Under the pieces are notes generated by a model, which saw only the letters and a program-made list of their open reading frames with translations, ran no database searches and was not told the DNA's origin. Shown in pieces: positions 1-11,983 of a stretch of DNA of 64,000 nt. The position numbers were made by a program, and so were the translations under genes. Each line of letters opens with the position of its first letter. Positions within the stretch are counted from its first letter, which is position 1. Source of the DNA: Ipomoea triloba (taxonomy: Eukaryota > Streptophyta > Magnoliopsida > Solanales > Convolvulaceae); the NCBI RefSeq assembly GCF_003576645.1, contig NC_044917.1:17795589-17859588 (forward strand), written 5' to 3'.

Positions 1-1490
1 ATCTCCAAGTTCATTCCTAGCATCAAAACTGTTTGTGGCTTCTTCAAGCTCAGTATAATCAAAGAGGGGGACTCCATGGTAGTTTGAGCCACCTTCAAGA
101 TCTATGGTTGATGAAGATGGATTTGAAGGAACGCTTCGCGACATTAAGTAGGATGATGAAACAGAGCGCTTCTTTTGTCGTCGGTACGCAAACAAACAGA
201 AGAAGCCTAGTAGGAAACCAAATGCAACTCCACCAATGGCTGTAATTCTAAACTCTAATTAGTGTTCAAAACTGGAAAATTCAGAAATAGAAATGATTGC
301 TGCAAAGATCAAAGGGTCAGGTGTACTATAGAAAATTACCTAAGCCAATCTTCAATCCCGTTTTTTTGTTTCCTGTGATATCAACTGTTGTTAGGAACAA
401 CTTTTGGTTGTATATTTAACGTTTAATCAAAGTTAATTATACTCAATGAAACATATATTTAAAAGCTAAACAGTAAATCATATGAATGAAATCATAAAAG
501 ACAAAAAATAATAATGATAATAACAACTGGAAACTGGAAACTTTATCCTCTGCCACTAAGGTTACTGTTGGGCTGAGGCCCGATAAAGGCCAAATCTAAC
601 ACCCTGTGATGGAGAGACTGTTGGGCTGAGGCCAATAAAAAGTTTAAAAGGTCAAATCCAATACCAGACATTCTTAAAATATGATGGCAGTCTATAAACA
701 AAATAAAATTGAGTCCTTCGCTACTAGCTATAACTTTTGACGTAGTGATAAGCGCTTGATTCAAACCGTTACCATGAGGGCAAGTTCTGTTTTGTATTTG
801 GTTATGGCAGAAGCAGCAGAATTCATTGTTGTAAGAACCACAGTTTCCCCCACTTTTCTCGCATTCGCTACAATTAGACCCATCCCACTGCAGAACAAAT
901 CCTCTCTTTAAAACTTGTGTATAATTCAACTCTACCAATTTGCTTATAGCTTCAGTCTCCACGGGCGTGTTAACCGGAGGCTGGCACGACTCTACTGAAT
1001 AGTTGTAGTGCTCAAAGAGATCAGTATGAAAATCAGCAAAAGAATGATGGGAGCCATTGCTGGCACAATCCACAGAATAAGTCTCCATCTCGTAAGGTTT
1101 CGTGCAACCATAGAAGAAGAAGAGGTCATCTGTGTCAGGGCCATAGCTAAACGGGGTACCTTCCGTGCTAAAATTGCTTCGAGGAACAGGACATTCATTA
1201 TCCTCATCAAAAACCTCGGATTTAGCTAACCGGAAGGAATTGTTTGAGTAAAATATGTTTTTGAGGATATAATCATCGTTTCGAATCTTGATAACTGGCT
1301 TGTCATCGTCACATGTTATGGTGTAAGCAGGCAAGCCGCAATTGGATTCTTGTTTGTTCTGAATCCAGAAAGGGAATGACACCTTGAGGCCATTACCACA
1401 ATCTTGAGGATTGCAGGTTGTGGAATTCGAGGATTGGGCTTCATATAGTGAGATGAAGAAAAGAATGCAAAGGGTTGAACTCTTGAACAT
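1..1490 (-). CDS. LRK10L/WAK-like receptor kinase, 5' part (two exons; kinase runs off the window)
   Basis: This is a plasma-membrane receptor-like kinase of the LEAF RUST 10 (LRK10L) type. Exon 1 is 1490-773. It starts at the Met before a hydrophobic signal peptide (MFKSSTLCILFFISLYEA); an earlier in-frame Met lies at 1526. It then shows a GUB_WAK_bind cysteine pattern (CGNGLKVSFPFW, later CGLPAYTITC) and a WAK-associated C-terminal motif (CSECEKSGGNCG..FCCFC). The donor is CATG|GTAACG at 773/772 (phase 1). The acceptor TTACAG|CC at 240/239 rejoins the frame, giving a 533-bp intron. Exon 2 (239 to 1 and beyond) encodes a transmembrane segment (IGGVAFGFLLGFFCLFAY), a basic stop-transfer and the juxtamembrane motif GVPLFDYTELEEATNSFD that precedes LRK10L kinase domains. 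The kinase domain itself is outside the window. Splice sites are inferred by eye, not from transcripts. Without splicing, the exon-1 frame runs on to a stop at 543. Confidence 0.85.
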
Positions 1491-2070
1491 GACTGAAGAT
1501 GGGGAGAAATATAGAGAGAGCAACAAAATGAACTAGGAAAGAGGAGGATGGAAATGATACTATCAAGAATTCTTGGTAATTTTTCTAGTTTATACATTTA
1601 TGTGAATAAACTAGTTGTAGTCTTTGCTATAAAGGTGAGGAAAATTTTGTTTCAAAGACTTCAAGCAACTGTTTTAGCCTCCCAATGAGCTATTTGGTGA
1701 AATATAGGTAATAGGGGGAAAAACAAAACCTCCAAGATAAGATATAGGTTGACAACATGAAATGTTGACTTCAAACTTTAGCTTTAATTTGAACAAACAT
1801 CCACCGGATGACCCAAAAGTCAAAAAATGTAGGAAATGCATTATAACATGGGAATTTTTAAGGTATGACATTTGTTTTTACAACATTTTACTTTTAATGT
1901 TGTATGATTTTTTTTTCTGGTCATGAGTTTCCTCAGTTAAGGTTCACTGATAATGAGTTTCCTCAAGCATGATACATTGATACACTAGAACTCCACACAC
2001 CTCCCATGAGTTTTATAATCATTCATTTGATATTGAACTTCTACAATTTCTAATAGCACGATATTCAATT

Positions 2071-2280
2071 TGGGGTAACCCTAATTAAGGCGGTAGACTG
2101 TTAGCTTGGTAATCACAAAGTTCCAAGTTCAACTCCTATAGGGACGATATATTGCACTTCTTAGTTTGAACTCGTCAGCTATGAGTAACCTAGGATGTTT
2201 TATCTTATTCTGGTCCTTTGTCGACTAGTCACAAGGTGAGATTTCTCATTGCACACCTGATTGTGAGTTCCCTTACATAT
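2071..2280 (+). mobile_element. SINE-like retroposon, degenerate
   Basis: The segment from 'ggggtaaccctaattaagg' to 'tgattgtgagttccctta' contains a tRNA B-box-like stretch (agttcaactcc, 2126-2136). It resembles a second copy at 11213-11480, with shared blocks 'accctaat.aag.cgg' and 'ctggtcctttg'. The family name is unknown to me. Confidence 0.45.
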
Positions 2281-2908
2281 ATAGTAATATAGTATGCTAG
2301 AGGTATTATGAAAGAATACAACTCTATCAAACACAAAGATTGTTAAAATATAATATCGTAAAAATTGTTTTCTTATCTTTAAATCTTTAAATATTAAATA
2401 AGTTTCAAAATTTAATTTAATGATAGGCTAAATTTTCTTTTCACGCAATAGACCCAAATTGAAGGAAACAAATTATGATAATAGTGTTTCAAATGTCACA
2501 ATAAGACGGGAATGGGACTAAGTCTGGACATTGAAGATTGACCAATTAGGTGGTTGATGATGATTGGTCAAGAAATTGGGATTAGAGTAGACGAAAGCTA
2601 AAGATTTTCCAAGGTTGGGTGCTAGGAGGTTGGTAAAACCGAAAGTATTCTCTTCACCTTAATATTCTCCATTTTCACACCTTGCAGACAATGATAGCTT
2701 TAGCTGTGAGCCATGCGTGAGCGTGACAACACAGACATTCTAACGCGGAATTGATTTCTCAAAGTGTCTACCTTTGACAAAATCAAAATAATAGGGGCAT
2801 TTCACGACATAAATAATGATAATAATAATTTGTCTTGAATCCAACCAGTATTAGACACGTGGAAATTAAATTTCACATTATCTAAAAAAGTAACAATTAT
2901 CATTGACT

Positions 2909-3050
2909 AGCCAATGACCTTGTGGTCAAGTGGCACCCGGTGTCCCGATTAACACTCTCATATGGATGATGGAAGTGGGTTCGAGCATTGTTGACTCAGT
3001 AGGTTGAGAAAGTAGCTATCACTCCCTATTTTGATATTCTTGCTAAAAAG
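2909..3050 (+). mobile_element. tRNA-derived SINE
   Basis: A good Pol III A box (tggtcaagtgg, 2923-2933) is followed about 45 bp later by a B box (gggttcgagca, 2977-2987), as in tRNA-derived SINEs. The 3' part carries 'aggttgagaaagta', also found in the decayed copy at 23931-24065. Confidence 0.6.
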
Positions 3051-3149
3051 ACCAATTCAAGAATTAAAAAGATTGCACTAATATTTGTAATCCTATATTT
3101 AGTTTTATTAGGGATTATTATATTATACATCGATCCAATAGTTATTGTT

Positions 3150-3345
3150 TGAACCACAGTCCAATATACATTTTGATAATTCATAATGTACATTATTTTA
3201 ACATATAAAATACATTATTTTAACACATAATATATATTATCTTACGCCAAACGTTTTATTATTTTAATACATAACGTACATTATCTTAAGCAAAAATTCT
3301 ATTATTTCAACAAATAATGTACATTATTCTAACTCATAAAATTCA
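3150..3345. repeat. degenerate short tandem repeat, AT-rich
   Basis: A word close to 'taatgtacattattttaacacata' recurs about six times with drift. I see no coding in 1563-4580 beyond this repeat, the two SINE-like elements and the short insertion at 4073-4098. Confidence 0.5.
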
Positions 3346-4060
3346 AATCGATTTGGATCAATCCATCCAATAATTTGCCACCTCGATCCATCAAGGTTTA
3401 ATCAATTCAAAAGCCGAAATATTTTATCAACCCAAAAAGATTAATTTAATATAATGAATTCCATCAATTAAATTTAAATAAGTTCATTGGAAATCTAACT
3501 AGATAATTTTCTTTAAAATTGTTTGTCTTCTAGATTAGTACATCTTCTAATTTTTTTATTTTTATTTTTTTGTTTTTCATTTCCCATATTTATTACCTAA
3601 TTTTTGTTTTTAAATACTATTTACTCTGTTACAATGTAGTATCTGTTATACATACTTAGTAAAACAGCTAGTTTTATAGTTAGATTAAGATGAGTACGGA
3701 GTACCTCGTCTCCTAATTTCCTATTCTAGCCTTGTTAGTTCTTAGCAAGAAGGCGAATTGGAATGGTTTTACTTTTATAGATTATTACATCATCTAGTTT
3801 AGTGTTTGTTTTTTTCATACATTTATTATTTAAAGTTATCTTCATTATACAAATATACACTTAGAGATTGGCAAAGGGGGGAAGGAATGATAATCTTTGG
3901 TTGTCTAAACGCTAAATTTGAAAAAAAGGATTAAACATTTAACAACTCTGATCACTTTCTAAACACATGTTTGAAAATGTTGTGAATAAAGTGATTTACC
4001 ACCCAAACTGCTTCAAGTGTTGAGATTTTCAACCGAAGAAATAAAAGTTTAGTGGAACTG

Positions 4061-4110
4061 ATGTATGATCGATTTTTTTTTTTTTTTTTTTTGAAAACAT
4101 GTATGATCGA
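4061..4110 (-). mobile_element. ultra-short retroposon tail with target duplication
   Basis: A run of 20 T followed by GAAAAC (4073-4098) is flanked by perfect 12-bp direct repeats 'atgtatgatcga' (4061-4072 and 4099-4110). This looks like a minus-strand poly(A) tail insertion with almost the whole element missing. Confidence 0.6.
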
Positions 4111-4612
4111 ATTTAATTTCACTATTCTTCCAAATGCATCATAATTAATTAAGCATCTAATAGGATTTAAAAGGTATAGACTTCAAAATAAGTAGGCTAA
4201 GCTACTTGGCAAAAAAAAAGGGTGATTGGGAATGAATATTAGGCCTCATGCGTCTATTACAACGATTGTTATACTATGTACTAGGGTTCATCTTGTATTG
4301 TGGACTCTAATTCAAAATTATGTATCTACCGTTATCATATTTTGTACATGCAGTTAATCATTTATGTATCTATAAAAGAATTGAAGGCACATAACATGTT
4401 AACTACAAACACATACAATAGGTAATTTTCAAACACATAATATGTGTCTGCAATTAATATATTTTGTATGAGCCTTCAATGAAAGTTATTTTGGACCCGA
4501 GTCAAACTTGTAAGTGGAGCCTGATTTGTTTTCTTCAAGAGGGAGGCCGGATCAAAAGTGTAAATAAAAGAAAATCTATATCAACATGAGGAGGAGCAAC
4601 GGGAACGCATAC

Positions 4613-5417
4613 CTTTGTCGTCGAATCCACACAAGTAAGGGTAGATCCCGTCGTGACAAAGACACGTTGGTTCTTCTAAACTTGTGCCCGACCAACATAT
4701 CCCATTAGATTTCTCGCAAGCGAAACAGTACTCATAGCTCCCATTATACACCACCAGAATCCCTTGGCTCAACGCCGTCAACAACTCCGTCTTGTTGCCC
4801 CTCACCTCCGCCAACCTAATTTCCGAAATCGGGACCTCAACTTTCGACTCACAATAACTTTCCTCGTACGGATCCAAAACCCCACTCGGGTCACTATTGT
4901 CGTCCTCAAAAAACCCAAACTTCTCAACGCCATCCTCGTAGCACTCGAACCCAAATCCTGAATACTCCAGTGGCAAGTGGAACGACGAGTTACAATCGAA
5001 GTGCAACGTAATGTTATGGATATCAAGGAAGTGTAAAACCGGGCCATCAATCAACCTTGTTTCACTAATTGATCTATCGGGGCACTCATCGTTGACCAGA
5101 TCGCTACGCGCGATTTTCATCGTATAATTATAAGGAACATCGATGTCGAACACCCGAAAGGACAGGGAATTAATGATCATAGTCGTAAGATTAGTATTCT
5201 CGTGGCAAGTAAGTTCGAAATCTGGATGGCCGCATTCTTTAGGCCTGTCTCCGCCCCAGAAAGGGTACCCAATGTCCTTGATTTCACCGCAGTTATAGTA
5301 GGTACTATTACAAATCAAAAACTGATCGCCGGTGACCGGTGGAGAGGAGGTGACCAGGAAGAATATGATGGTGGTGATGGAATGGGGAAGAAGAGAGTGG
5401 AAGCTTAGTACGTACAT
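4613..5417 (-). CDS. LRK10L/WAK-like ectodomain exon, no kinase exon adjacent
   Basis: The exon starts with a signal peptide (MYVLSFHSLLPHSITTIIFF) and a GUB_WAK_bind pattern (CNSTYYNCGEIKDIGYPFW, then CGHPDFELTC). Several N-glycosylation sequons follow, then a WAK-associated motif (CFACEKSNGICW..CLCHDG). It ends at a consensus donor AAAG|GTATGC (last exon base 4613), phase 1, the same phase and relative place as the gene at the left edge. If unspliced, the frame stops at 4581. No transmembrane or kinase coding is visible between here and 1600. It is therefore either an alternative first exon splicing over the 773-1490 exon to the acceptor at 240/239, a secreted ectodomain, or a kinase-less relic. 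The reading frame is intact, which argues for some constraint. Confidence 0.7.
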
Positions 5418-5499
5418 TTGTAATTAAGAGCATATGTAGAGGAGGAGATGATAGATGGAGTTTAATGGAGAATGGAATGATATGATGATGTGTTTTCAA

Positions 5500-6307
5500 G
5501 AGAAAGTAGCTGAAATATTTTTAAAGGAAAAGGGCGGCTTTTTTCGTTCATATTGCTAAGAAACTAGGAACATTAGAACTAGATTGTCCAAGGTTGAATT
5601 GTATAACATTGACCTTGACCAGTACATGGGAACATGAGAACGCGGCAGCTGCTAAGTTCATCGATGACTATTTCCACTGGTAAATTACTTCAGAAATTTT
5701 GTTTTCTAACACATATTCCTATTTTCTTAGGAATTGACAAGAATTTTGTCTAAAGTGGACAGGTTATTGTGCCTATTGACATTTTTTCTTAATTGTTGAG
5801 TCAATAAACTTTCGTGATTTACATTTCTCAAATGCTCTGTTGAGTCGGGACAGGAGCCTTTTAGGATTGGAGATTCAACTTTTTGGGGAAAGAAATTGAC
5901 AAGAATTGTAATATGCATGCTTAATTTGCAGTAAAAATATGTTTGAGTAATTTTTCATATATAATACTTACAAAAGTATTATTATCCTACACCACTATCT
6001 ATAACTTACAGGTAGATAATTCAATCTTAATTTACTCGTTCTGCATGTATAGTATGGATATTTATTAATAGAGCATAAAAATTCAATCATCTTACCTATT
6101 AAACTATCACTCTAGATAAAATTTTTGAGGTAGTATGTTGATTATTAAAAGGAAGCTAAGGATTCTCTCTCTAGAACCTAGACTACAATGTGTATATTAC
6201 TAATGCTGCTAGTTATCAATTGGAGTTGGCGGGCCTAAACTTTCAATGAAACGCTACGCACCCAGTCCAAAATTAGTGCTCTCATGTTTCCCCTATTCTG
6301 ATCTCAT
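5500..6307. other. intergenic, no gene seen
   Basis: AT-rich sequence upstream of the second ectodomain exon. A short direct repeat 'ttgacaagaatt' occurs at about 5734 and 5896. I see no supported gene; the 63-codon frame at 5727-5918 matches nothing I recognise. Confidence 0.4.
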
Positions 6308-6357
6308 AATAATGTATTGGCTTTTTTTTTTTTTTTTGAGGAAAATAATGTATTGGC
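6308..6357 (-). mobile_element. second ultra-short retroposon tail
   Basis: A run of 16 T plus GAGGAA (6322-6343) is flanked by perfect 14-bp direct repeats 'aataatgtattggc' (6308-6321 and 6344-6357). It is the same structure as at 4061-4110: a poly(A) tail remnant of minus-strand polarity with a target-site duplication. Confidence 0.6.
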
Positions 6358-6425
6358 TTAATTTGCTATATAATATAATATGACGACTGACTTTGCAGCA
6401 AATAATAATAATAATAAAGCACATA

Positions 6426-7058
6426 GGCTCTGTTTGGCAAAGCTTATTTAGGAGCTTATAACTTATTTTAAGCTACTAATAAGCTATAAGTTATGTTTGG
6501 TAATGTTCCTTAAATAAGCTAGTAACTTAAAATAAGAGCTTATTTTTGAACGCTACTTTAAGTAGCATTTCAAAATAAGCTAGTAGCTTCCTAACTTTTT
6601 TTTTCCATCTTTAATCTTATTATTTTAAAGAAATGACATCCTTTACCCTTCCCAATTAAAACCTTTTTGACTTTTTCTCTTGTTATAATTTCAATTTGAC
6701 ATTTGTGTTTGAACATTAATTTTTGTATGAAATAATCTTATGAATTATAAACATTTTATTTTACTTTGTATGTTTTCAAATATATGTTCTTACTTTATAT
6801 TTTATTAAAATATATTGATTTCACTATTTTATATTTTAAATATAAACAAACCTATTTAAATTTAAAACTATTTAAATTATATGAAGATGTCCTTTTTAGT
6901 CTTTTTACATTTATCAGTTTATCAAAAAGCTAATTTTACCAAACACTTTTAAGCATAACACAGCTCTTCAGATTTCAGCTTCGAGCTTATAGCTTTTCAG
7001 CTTTCAGCTACTTTTCAGCTTTCAGCTACCTTTTCAGCTAGGTTTGCCAAACATAGCC
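6426..7058. mobile_element. PIF/Harbinger (Tourist-like) MITE
   Basis: Termini GGCTCTGTTTGGCAAA and TTTGCCAAACATAGCC are inverted repeats, flanked by ATA on both sides. Subterminal AGCT-rich blocks (agctactaataagctataa; cagctttcagctac) identify the family that recurs at 14910-21273. It is non-coding. Confidence 0.75.
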
Positions 7059-7070
7059 ATAATAATGCAT

Positions 7071-7623
7071 AGGAAAAATGCAATTTTAGTTCTTCAATTA
7101 TTTTTACTAGCGATTTAGTCCTTAATTTTTTATCATTGTAATATACACCCCTAACTCTTCAAAAACGTTGCATTTCTAACCCCTAAAATAACAAAATTAT
7201 TAAACTCTATTAAAATTTTACTTAATACATTTTTATTTTAAAATTTTATTATCTTTATTCTTTATAACGTTGTAAATTTTGGTATTTAATATGCAAAATA
7301 GAACATTAACAACTTTCTTTCCTAATTTTTTTTTTCAATTGTGGCACATCTTTCATATTTCCCTAACAACCCAGTAAAAATCATGTTATTTATTTTACAA
7401 ATGCAATATCAAGACTAAACAAGATTATAATTAAAGAAGAAATATTTAAAAGTAATAAAATACACATGTATTAAGTAAAATTTTAATAGAGTTTAATAGT
7501 TTTGTTACTCCAATCCAGAGTTAAAATTGTAACTTTTTGAAGAGTTAGGGTATATATCATAATAATAAAAAGTTAGGGACTAAAACTACTAGCAAAGAAC
7601 CTGGATCAAAATTGTATTTTCCC
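7071..7623. mobile_element. Mutator-like MITE
   Basis: The ends 'ggaaaaatgcaattttag' and 'aaaattgtattttccc' form a long imperfect inverted repeat; 'tttagtcc' blocks occur in both arms. Flanks ataatgcat / ataatgtat look like a 9-bp target duplication with one change, the size used by Mutator elements. Confidence 0.6.
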
Positions 7624-7697
7624 ATAATGTATTGGTTTAATTTGTTATATAATATAATATGACGGCTAACTTTGCAGCAAATTATATATATATAAAA

Positions 7698-8450
7698 GGG
7701 AAAATGGCATCTTTAGTCCCTGAGTTATAGGGGTAGTGTAGACTCAGTCCCTAAGTTATAGCTGTATGCGAGTTTAGTCCCTCAGTTATTCACAAAGTGG
7801 CGAGTTTAGTCCCTGGACATTAAATTTGACGAAAAAATTAAAAAATATTCAAAATTTGAGGGGTAAAATAGGAAATTCACATTTTATTATTTTTCTTATA
7901 TCAAAATCACTTTTACAACATTATTTTTTCACTTCTTAGCCTAATTATTTTTATTATTTTTCATTTTTAAAAGCATTTTAATAACTTTCAAATGACTTGT
8001 TAGGAACCTGACTCTCGTATAACACACTTAAAACTTAGCACAAATAAAGAAATGCATTATCATTGTATTTAGGTGTATGAAACACACTATCCTAACAAGT
8101 TTTTATTTTTTTACTAAGCAACAAATGTAATAAAATTAAAACTTTTGAGATNCATTTGAAAGTTATTAAAATGCTTTTAAAAATGAAAAATATTGAAAAT
8201 AATTAGGCTAAGAAGTGAAAAAATAATGTTGTAAAAGTGGTTTTGGATATAAGAAGAATAATAAAATGTGAATTTCCTATTTTACCCTTCAAATTTTGAA
8301 TATTTTTTAATTTTTTCGTCAAATTTAATGTTCAGGGACTAAACTCGCCACTTTGTGAATAGCTGAGGGACTAAACTCGCATACAGACATAACTTAGGGA
8401 CTGAGTCTACACTACCCCTATAACTTAGGGACTAAAGATGCCATTTTCCC
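7698..8450. mobile_element. Mutator-like foldback MITE with very long arms
   Basis: The two arms are inverted copies of each other over roughly 300 bp (start gggaaaatggcatctttag, end ctaaagatgccattttccc), leaving a central loop of about 150 bp. A perfect 9-bp duplication 'tatataaaa' flanks it (7689-7697, 8451-8459). A single N sits at 8152, where the second arm begins. It is non-coding. Confidence 0.75.
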
Positions 8451-8785
8451 TATATAAAATTTTATTTATTTATTTTTTAAAGCACAGATATCTCTTTCCT
8501 TTAGAATAACGTTGTGCTCCTAACTGACAAAATTTACCATGTGCACTAATATCCAAAATAAAATATTTGTACGTACCATAGAGCTAAGCTATACTCGTAG
8601 TAAATTTGAACATAAAAAATTATGCGAGAGTATGTTATAAACTTTTTTTTTAAAAAAAAAGGCTTAATTTTTCAATAATAATTTTTTGACTTAAAAGTTA
8701 ATTTTGACTTTAAAATTACTGCCTTAAAATATTATGGAGTACTTTTTTGTTGAAGAATGATAAATTTTACTTTAAACATGCATGC

Positions 8786-9157
8786 TAAGAGCATTCTTAT
8801 TAGTGGAGTTATTTCGCGATTTTTGAGAAGTTTTTGTAAGTATTATAAAGAAAGATAAAATAGGTGGGAAGGAAAACAAAAATAAAACAAATTTGATTTA
8901 AACAAAAAAATAAAAATAAATAAAGTGTCAGGCACGCCTAAGTGCGTGCAGTGCACGCGCCCGCTGGGCGCATTTTTTGCCTTCCACACAGTGCTGTGCA
9001 TGTGAATTAAATCTGTTGAGGGTCCCACTTTTGCAAATAAACTCTATCTCTTGCAGATGAACCTTATCACACACTCTCTCTCTCCTCCTTATCTCTCCTC
9101 TATGTGGCATACTACTGTTCCAAAAACCACACAATATCTATTGATATTGATGCTCTA
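8786..9157. mobile_element. MITE-like element
   Basis: The ends 'taagagcattcttattagtg' and 'tattgatattgatgctcta' are inverted. The interior has a GC-rich patch (8931-8975) and a CT-rich patch (9070-9100). The two short frames here on the minus strand are not genes. A short AAG microsatellite follows at 9304-9321. Confidence 0.5.
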
Positions 9158-9373
9158 AATGCAACTCCATACTTCTTTATAATGATTTAGGTTTCAATAA
9201 TAGGTATTTTTTAAAAATATTACTCCGTACATTTTAGTTGAGGACCAATAGATGATAGTGGCAGCAAAAAAATAAAAAATAAAAATTCTTATTACAACAA
9301 CAAGAAGAAGAAGAAGAAGAAAAAGACTAAGAGTATTGATATTTTGTAAGTGAAGCTCTATTTATGTTGCTTC

Positions 9374-9541
9374 TTTTTTTTTTTTTTGACGGGAGAAATT
9401 TATAGTCATTACTCAAAGATGTGCACTTGGCGAAATCCGTAGTCACTACGCCGTCAACCCAACTATTCAAGGGTGTGCACTGGGTGAACTTCACCGTGTG
9501 ACCCTAGTTAGCATAGGACCACATAGAGGTAAAGCAGTCTA
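9374..9541 (-). mobile_element. SINE-like retroposon, minus strand
   Basis: A T tract at 9374-9387 is the complement of a poly(A) tail. It is followed by 'gacgggagaaatttatagtc' and a 150-bp body ending near 'agcagtctaggttacata'. The tail sequence resembles the T tracts followed by GA-rich bases in the two ultra-short insertions at 4061 and 6308. Confidence 0.45.
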
Positions 9542-9979
9542 GGTTACATATATATAACTAATTGGCTCAAACTAAAAAAGTTAATAGGCGGTTCGTTTTA
9601 AGTGTGGAACTGGTAGCTTTGCTGTTATTAAATCAACTTGGATTGTGTTTTAGTTGTTTATTATTTAGGCCTAGTTTATTCTATTATAATGTACCAAGAA
9701 ATTATTGACACAAAACGAGGCAGAAACAAAGACGTTATAATAGCCCAAAATTATGTGTATGAATTTAACATATTTATACCTTTAATTAATAAATTATGTG
9801 TTCGTAAAAAATTAAAGACACATAATTTGTTAACTCTACACAAAATATAATATTCTAATTGCAAACACATATTATATTAATTGCATATTATGTGTATATT
9901 ATTAACATATTGTATGTCTTCAATTTATTTACAGACACATAAGTTGTTAAGTGCAGAAACATAATTTAAATATCATTTA

Positions 9980-10531
9980 GGGTGTGTTTGGTAACCCGTA
10001 AAATGACTTCCGGAAAATATTTTCCGAGTTTTCTGTGTTTGGCAACATCCAGAAAATGTAGTCAACGGAAAATGTTTTCCGTTGACCAAGGAAAATCAAT
10101 TCATTTTTCTGGAAAATGGCTTACGGAATTTTTTTCCGTAAGTCATTTTACGGAATCGCCAGAATAGCTGTTTCGCATGTTTCCAACCAAAACCAAGCCA
10201 TATCACCTTTGACCATGAACCAAGGAGGTGGTGAAACCGTCGGAAACCTTTGCTACATTTTTAAATTTTTTTAAATTTTTTTTATAAATTCTTTTTTTTT
10301 TTTATTAAATACCATTATTTTAATAACTATAATAATTTTTTATATTTTAAATAAAACAATTACAATGTTTAATTATACAATTCTATTCATTTACCAGAAA
10401 ATGAACCAAATACAGAAATACAATTTTCCATAATACATCCAAACACCGGAAATGAAACTGTTTTCCGAAAAATGAGTCATTTTCCGAAAAATATTTTTCA
10501 GAAGTCATTTTCCTGCTTTCCAAACGGACCC
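9980..10531. mobile_element. Tourist-like MITE, second family
   Basis: The ends GGGTGTGTTTGGTAACCC and CTTTCCAAACGGACCC are flanked by TTA on both sides (9977-9979, 10532-10534), the PIF/Harbinger target duplication. Subterminal 'aaaatgacttccggaaaat' blocks are inverted at the other end. The same family occurs at 13380-13914. Confidence 0.75.
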
Positions 10532-11212
10532 TTAACCTGATTCAAAGTATAATTTGGCTCCAAACAGATCACTCGTCATTGGGCCGTTCATAAACTATAT
10601 GTGAAAACTTATATTGGGCCTCTACAAAAAATATATATATATATTGGGCCTCTACAAATTCCTACGCGTCATCCACTTTCCTATAATATTTGTCAAAAGG
10701 CACAGACAGGAAAGACCACAGAAAAGTCACGTTTGAGTACAAAAGATAAAGTATATAATAATACAGACAGGAATTAAGGATAGTGGTAGACCGGGTCACG
10801 GCTGTTTGATTTCGATTCCGAATCAGCAATTCCCGATTTCGAAATATTATATTTGAACTGTCCGAGTGTCCGTCCAGATCAATTTTTATTTTAAATTTTA
10901 TTATTATTATTTTTTTTAAATAGTCCAAATTCAATAATTATTTTGTTACCAATAAACATGGCCTCTTTTTGACAACAAAGAGTAATTTTACTCTCTTTTT
11001 TTACTAAAATATGAAGTACATGTTTTATAAGCACCTCATACGAATTTACTTTTCCCCGTAAATAGTACTTTCGTTAATAAAATTCATTAATTCAATCTAA
11101 AAGAATGAAATAAATGAAGGCTTTGTAAGTGTAGTTGAGTATATTATTAAATTTCTGACATTTTACATAAGTAATTTTTTAAAAATATCACATGAACTAA
11201 TATTAAAAGAGA
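10532..11212. other. intergenic, no gene seen
   Basis: AT-rich sequence with a short tandem duplication of 'tattgggcctctacaaa' around 10612-10660. No supported coding region or RNA gene. Confidence 0.4.
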
Positions 11213-11480
11213 TATTGTGGGGATGACCCTAATCAAGACGGCTAAATATAGATATTTGTAACCACATGGTCACGATTTTGAATCCTAATTTTCTTGATTT
11301 CAACTGGTCAGATATGAACAGCCTACTTGATTTCAACTGGTCCTTTGCTGGATTGAGTCACAAGACAAGTTTACTCAGTAGTAGGTATATATTCCTGAGT
11401 AGAAAATACTGTGATTGGGTTTGGAATAGTCAACGAAAGACTGTCTCCTATTTATGTAGAGGAGTTGCAAGGTTGTACTA
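11213..11480 (+). mobile_element. SINE-like retroposon, degenerate copy
   Basis: It begins 'ttgtggggatgaccctaat' and shares blocks with 2071-2280, with a decayed B-box-like stretch near 11275. The 71-codon frame here is fortuitous. Confidence 0.4.
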
Positions 11481-11983
11481 GTTAGGTGTTTTTGTTTTTA
11501 TGTTTTAAAAGTCCAACTATCCCCATAACGCAAAATCCACAGATCAGTTTCATACTACCGGCGTGGAAATCACTCTCCTCCATTCCACCATTCCCTTTAG
11601 ATTCCACGCCCAGTCAAAATCCAAACCTAATCCTTTAATTAGTCTTTAATTTGGAGATGACAGCTGCCTAGCTAGCTTCCTCAGCCCTCACCATACGCAC
11701 AGATCATATATAGATTGTCACTAAGCTAATTTGTATTTTTCCGTATCGGAAATGTTAGCTGAATTCTTATCGTGCAGTGTGGTGTTGTTGAATATTCAAC
11801 AGCCAACTAGACTCAATAATAATTCACTTTTAAAGCTAATTAAAATCGTAAAATATGTGAAAAGGGAATAGCTAGAAACTATTTTATGCAGGTAGCTAGT
11901 ATAGGCATACAGAATGAATGAATGTTTAAGAAAAATTAAAAATAAATGGTTGGGAATGAAAGAAGTACGTGAATGATACATAC

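Noticed and set aside
2977..2987. Possible tRNA gene from the B box
   Set aside because: A and B boxes are present but no cloverleaf can be drawn around them; it fits a tRNA-derived SINE.
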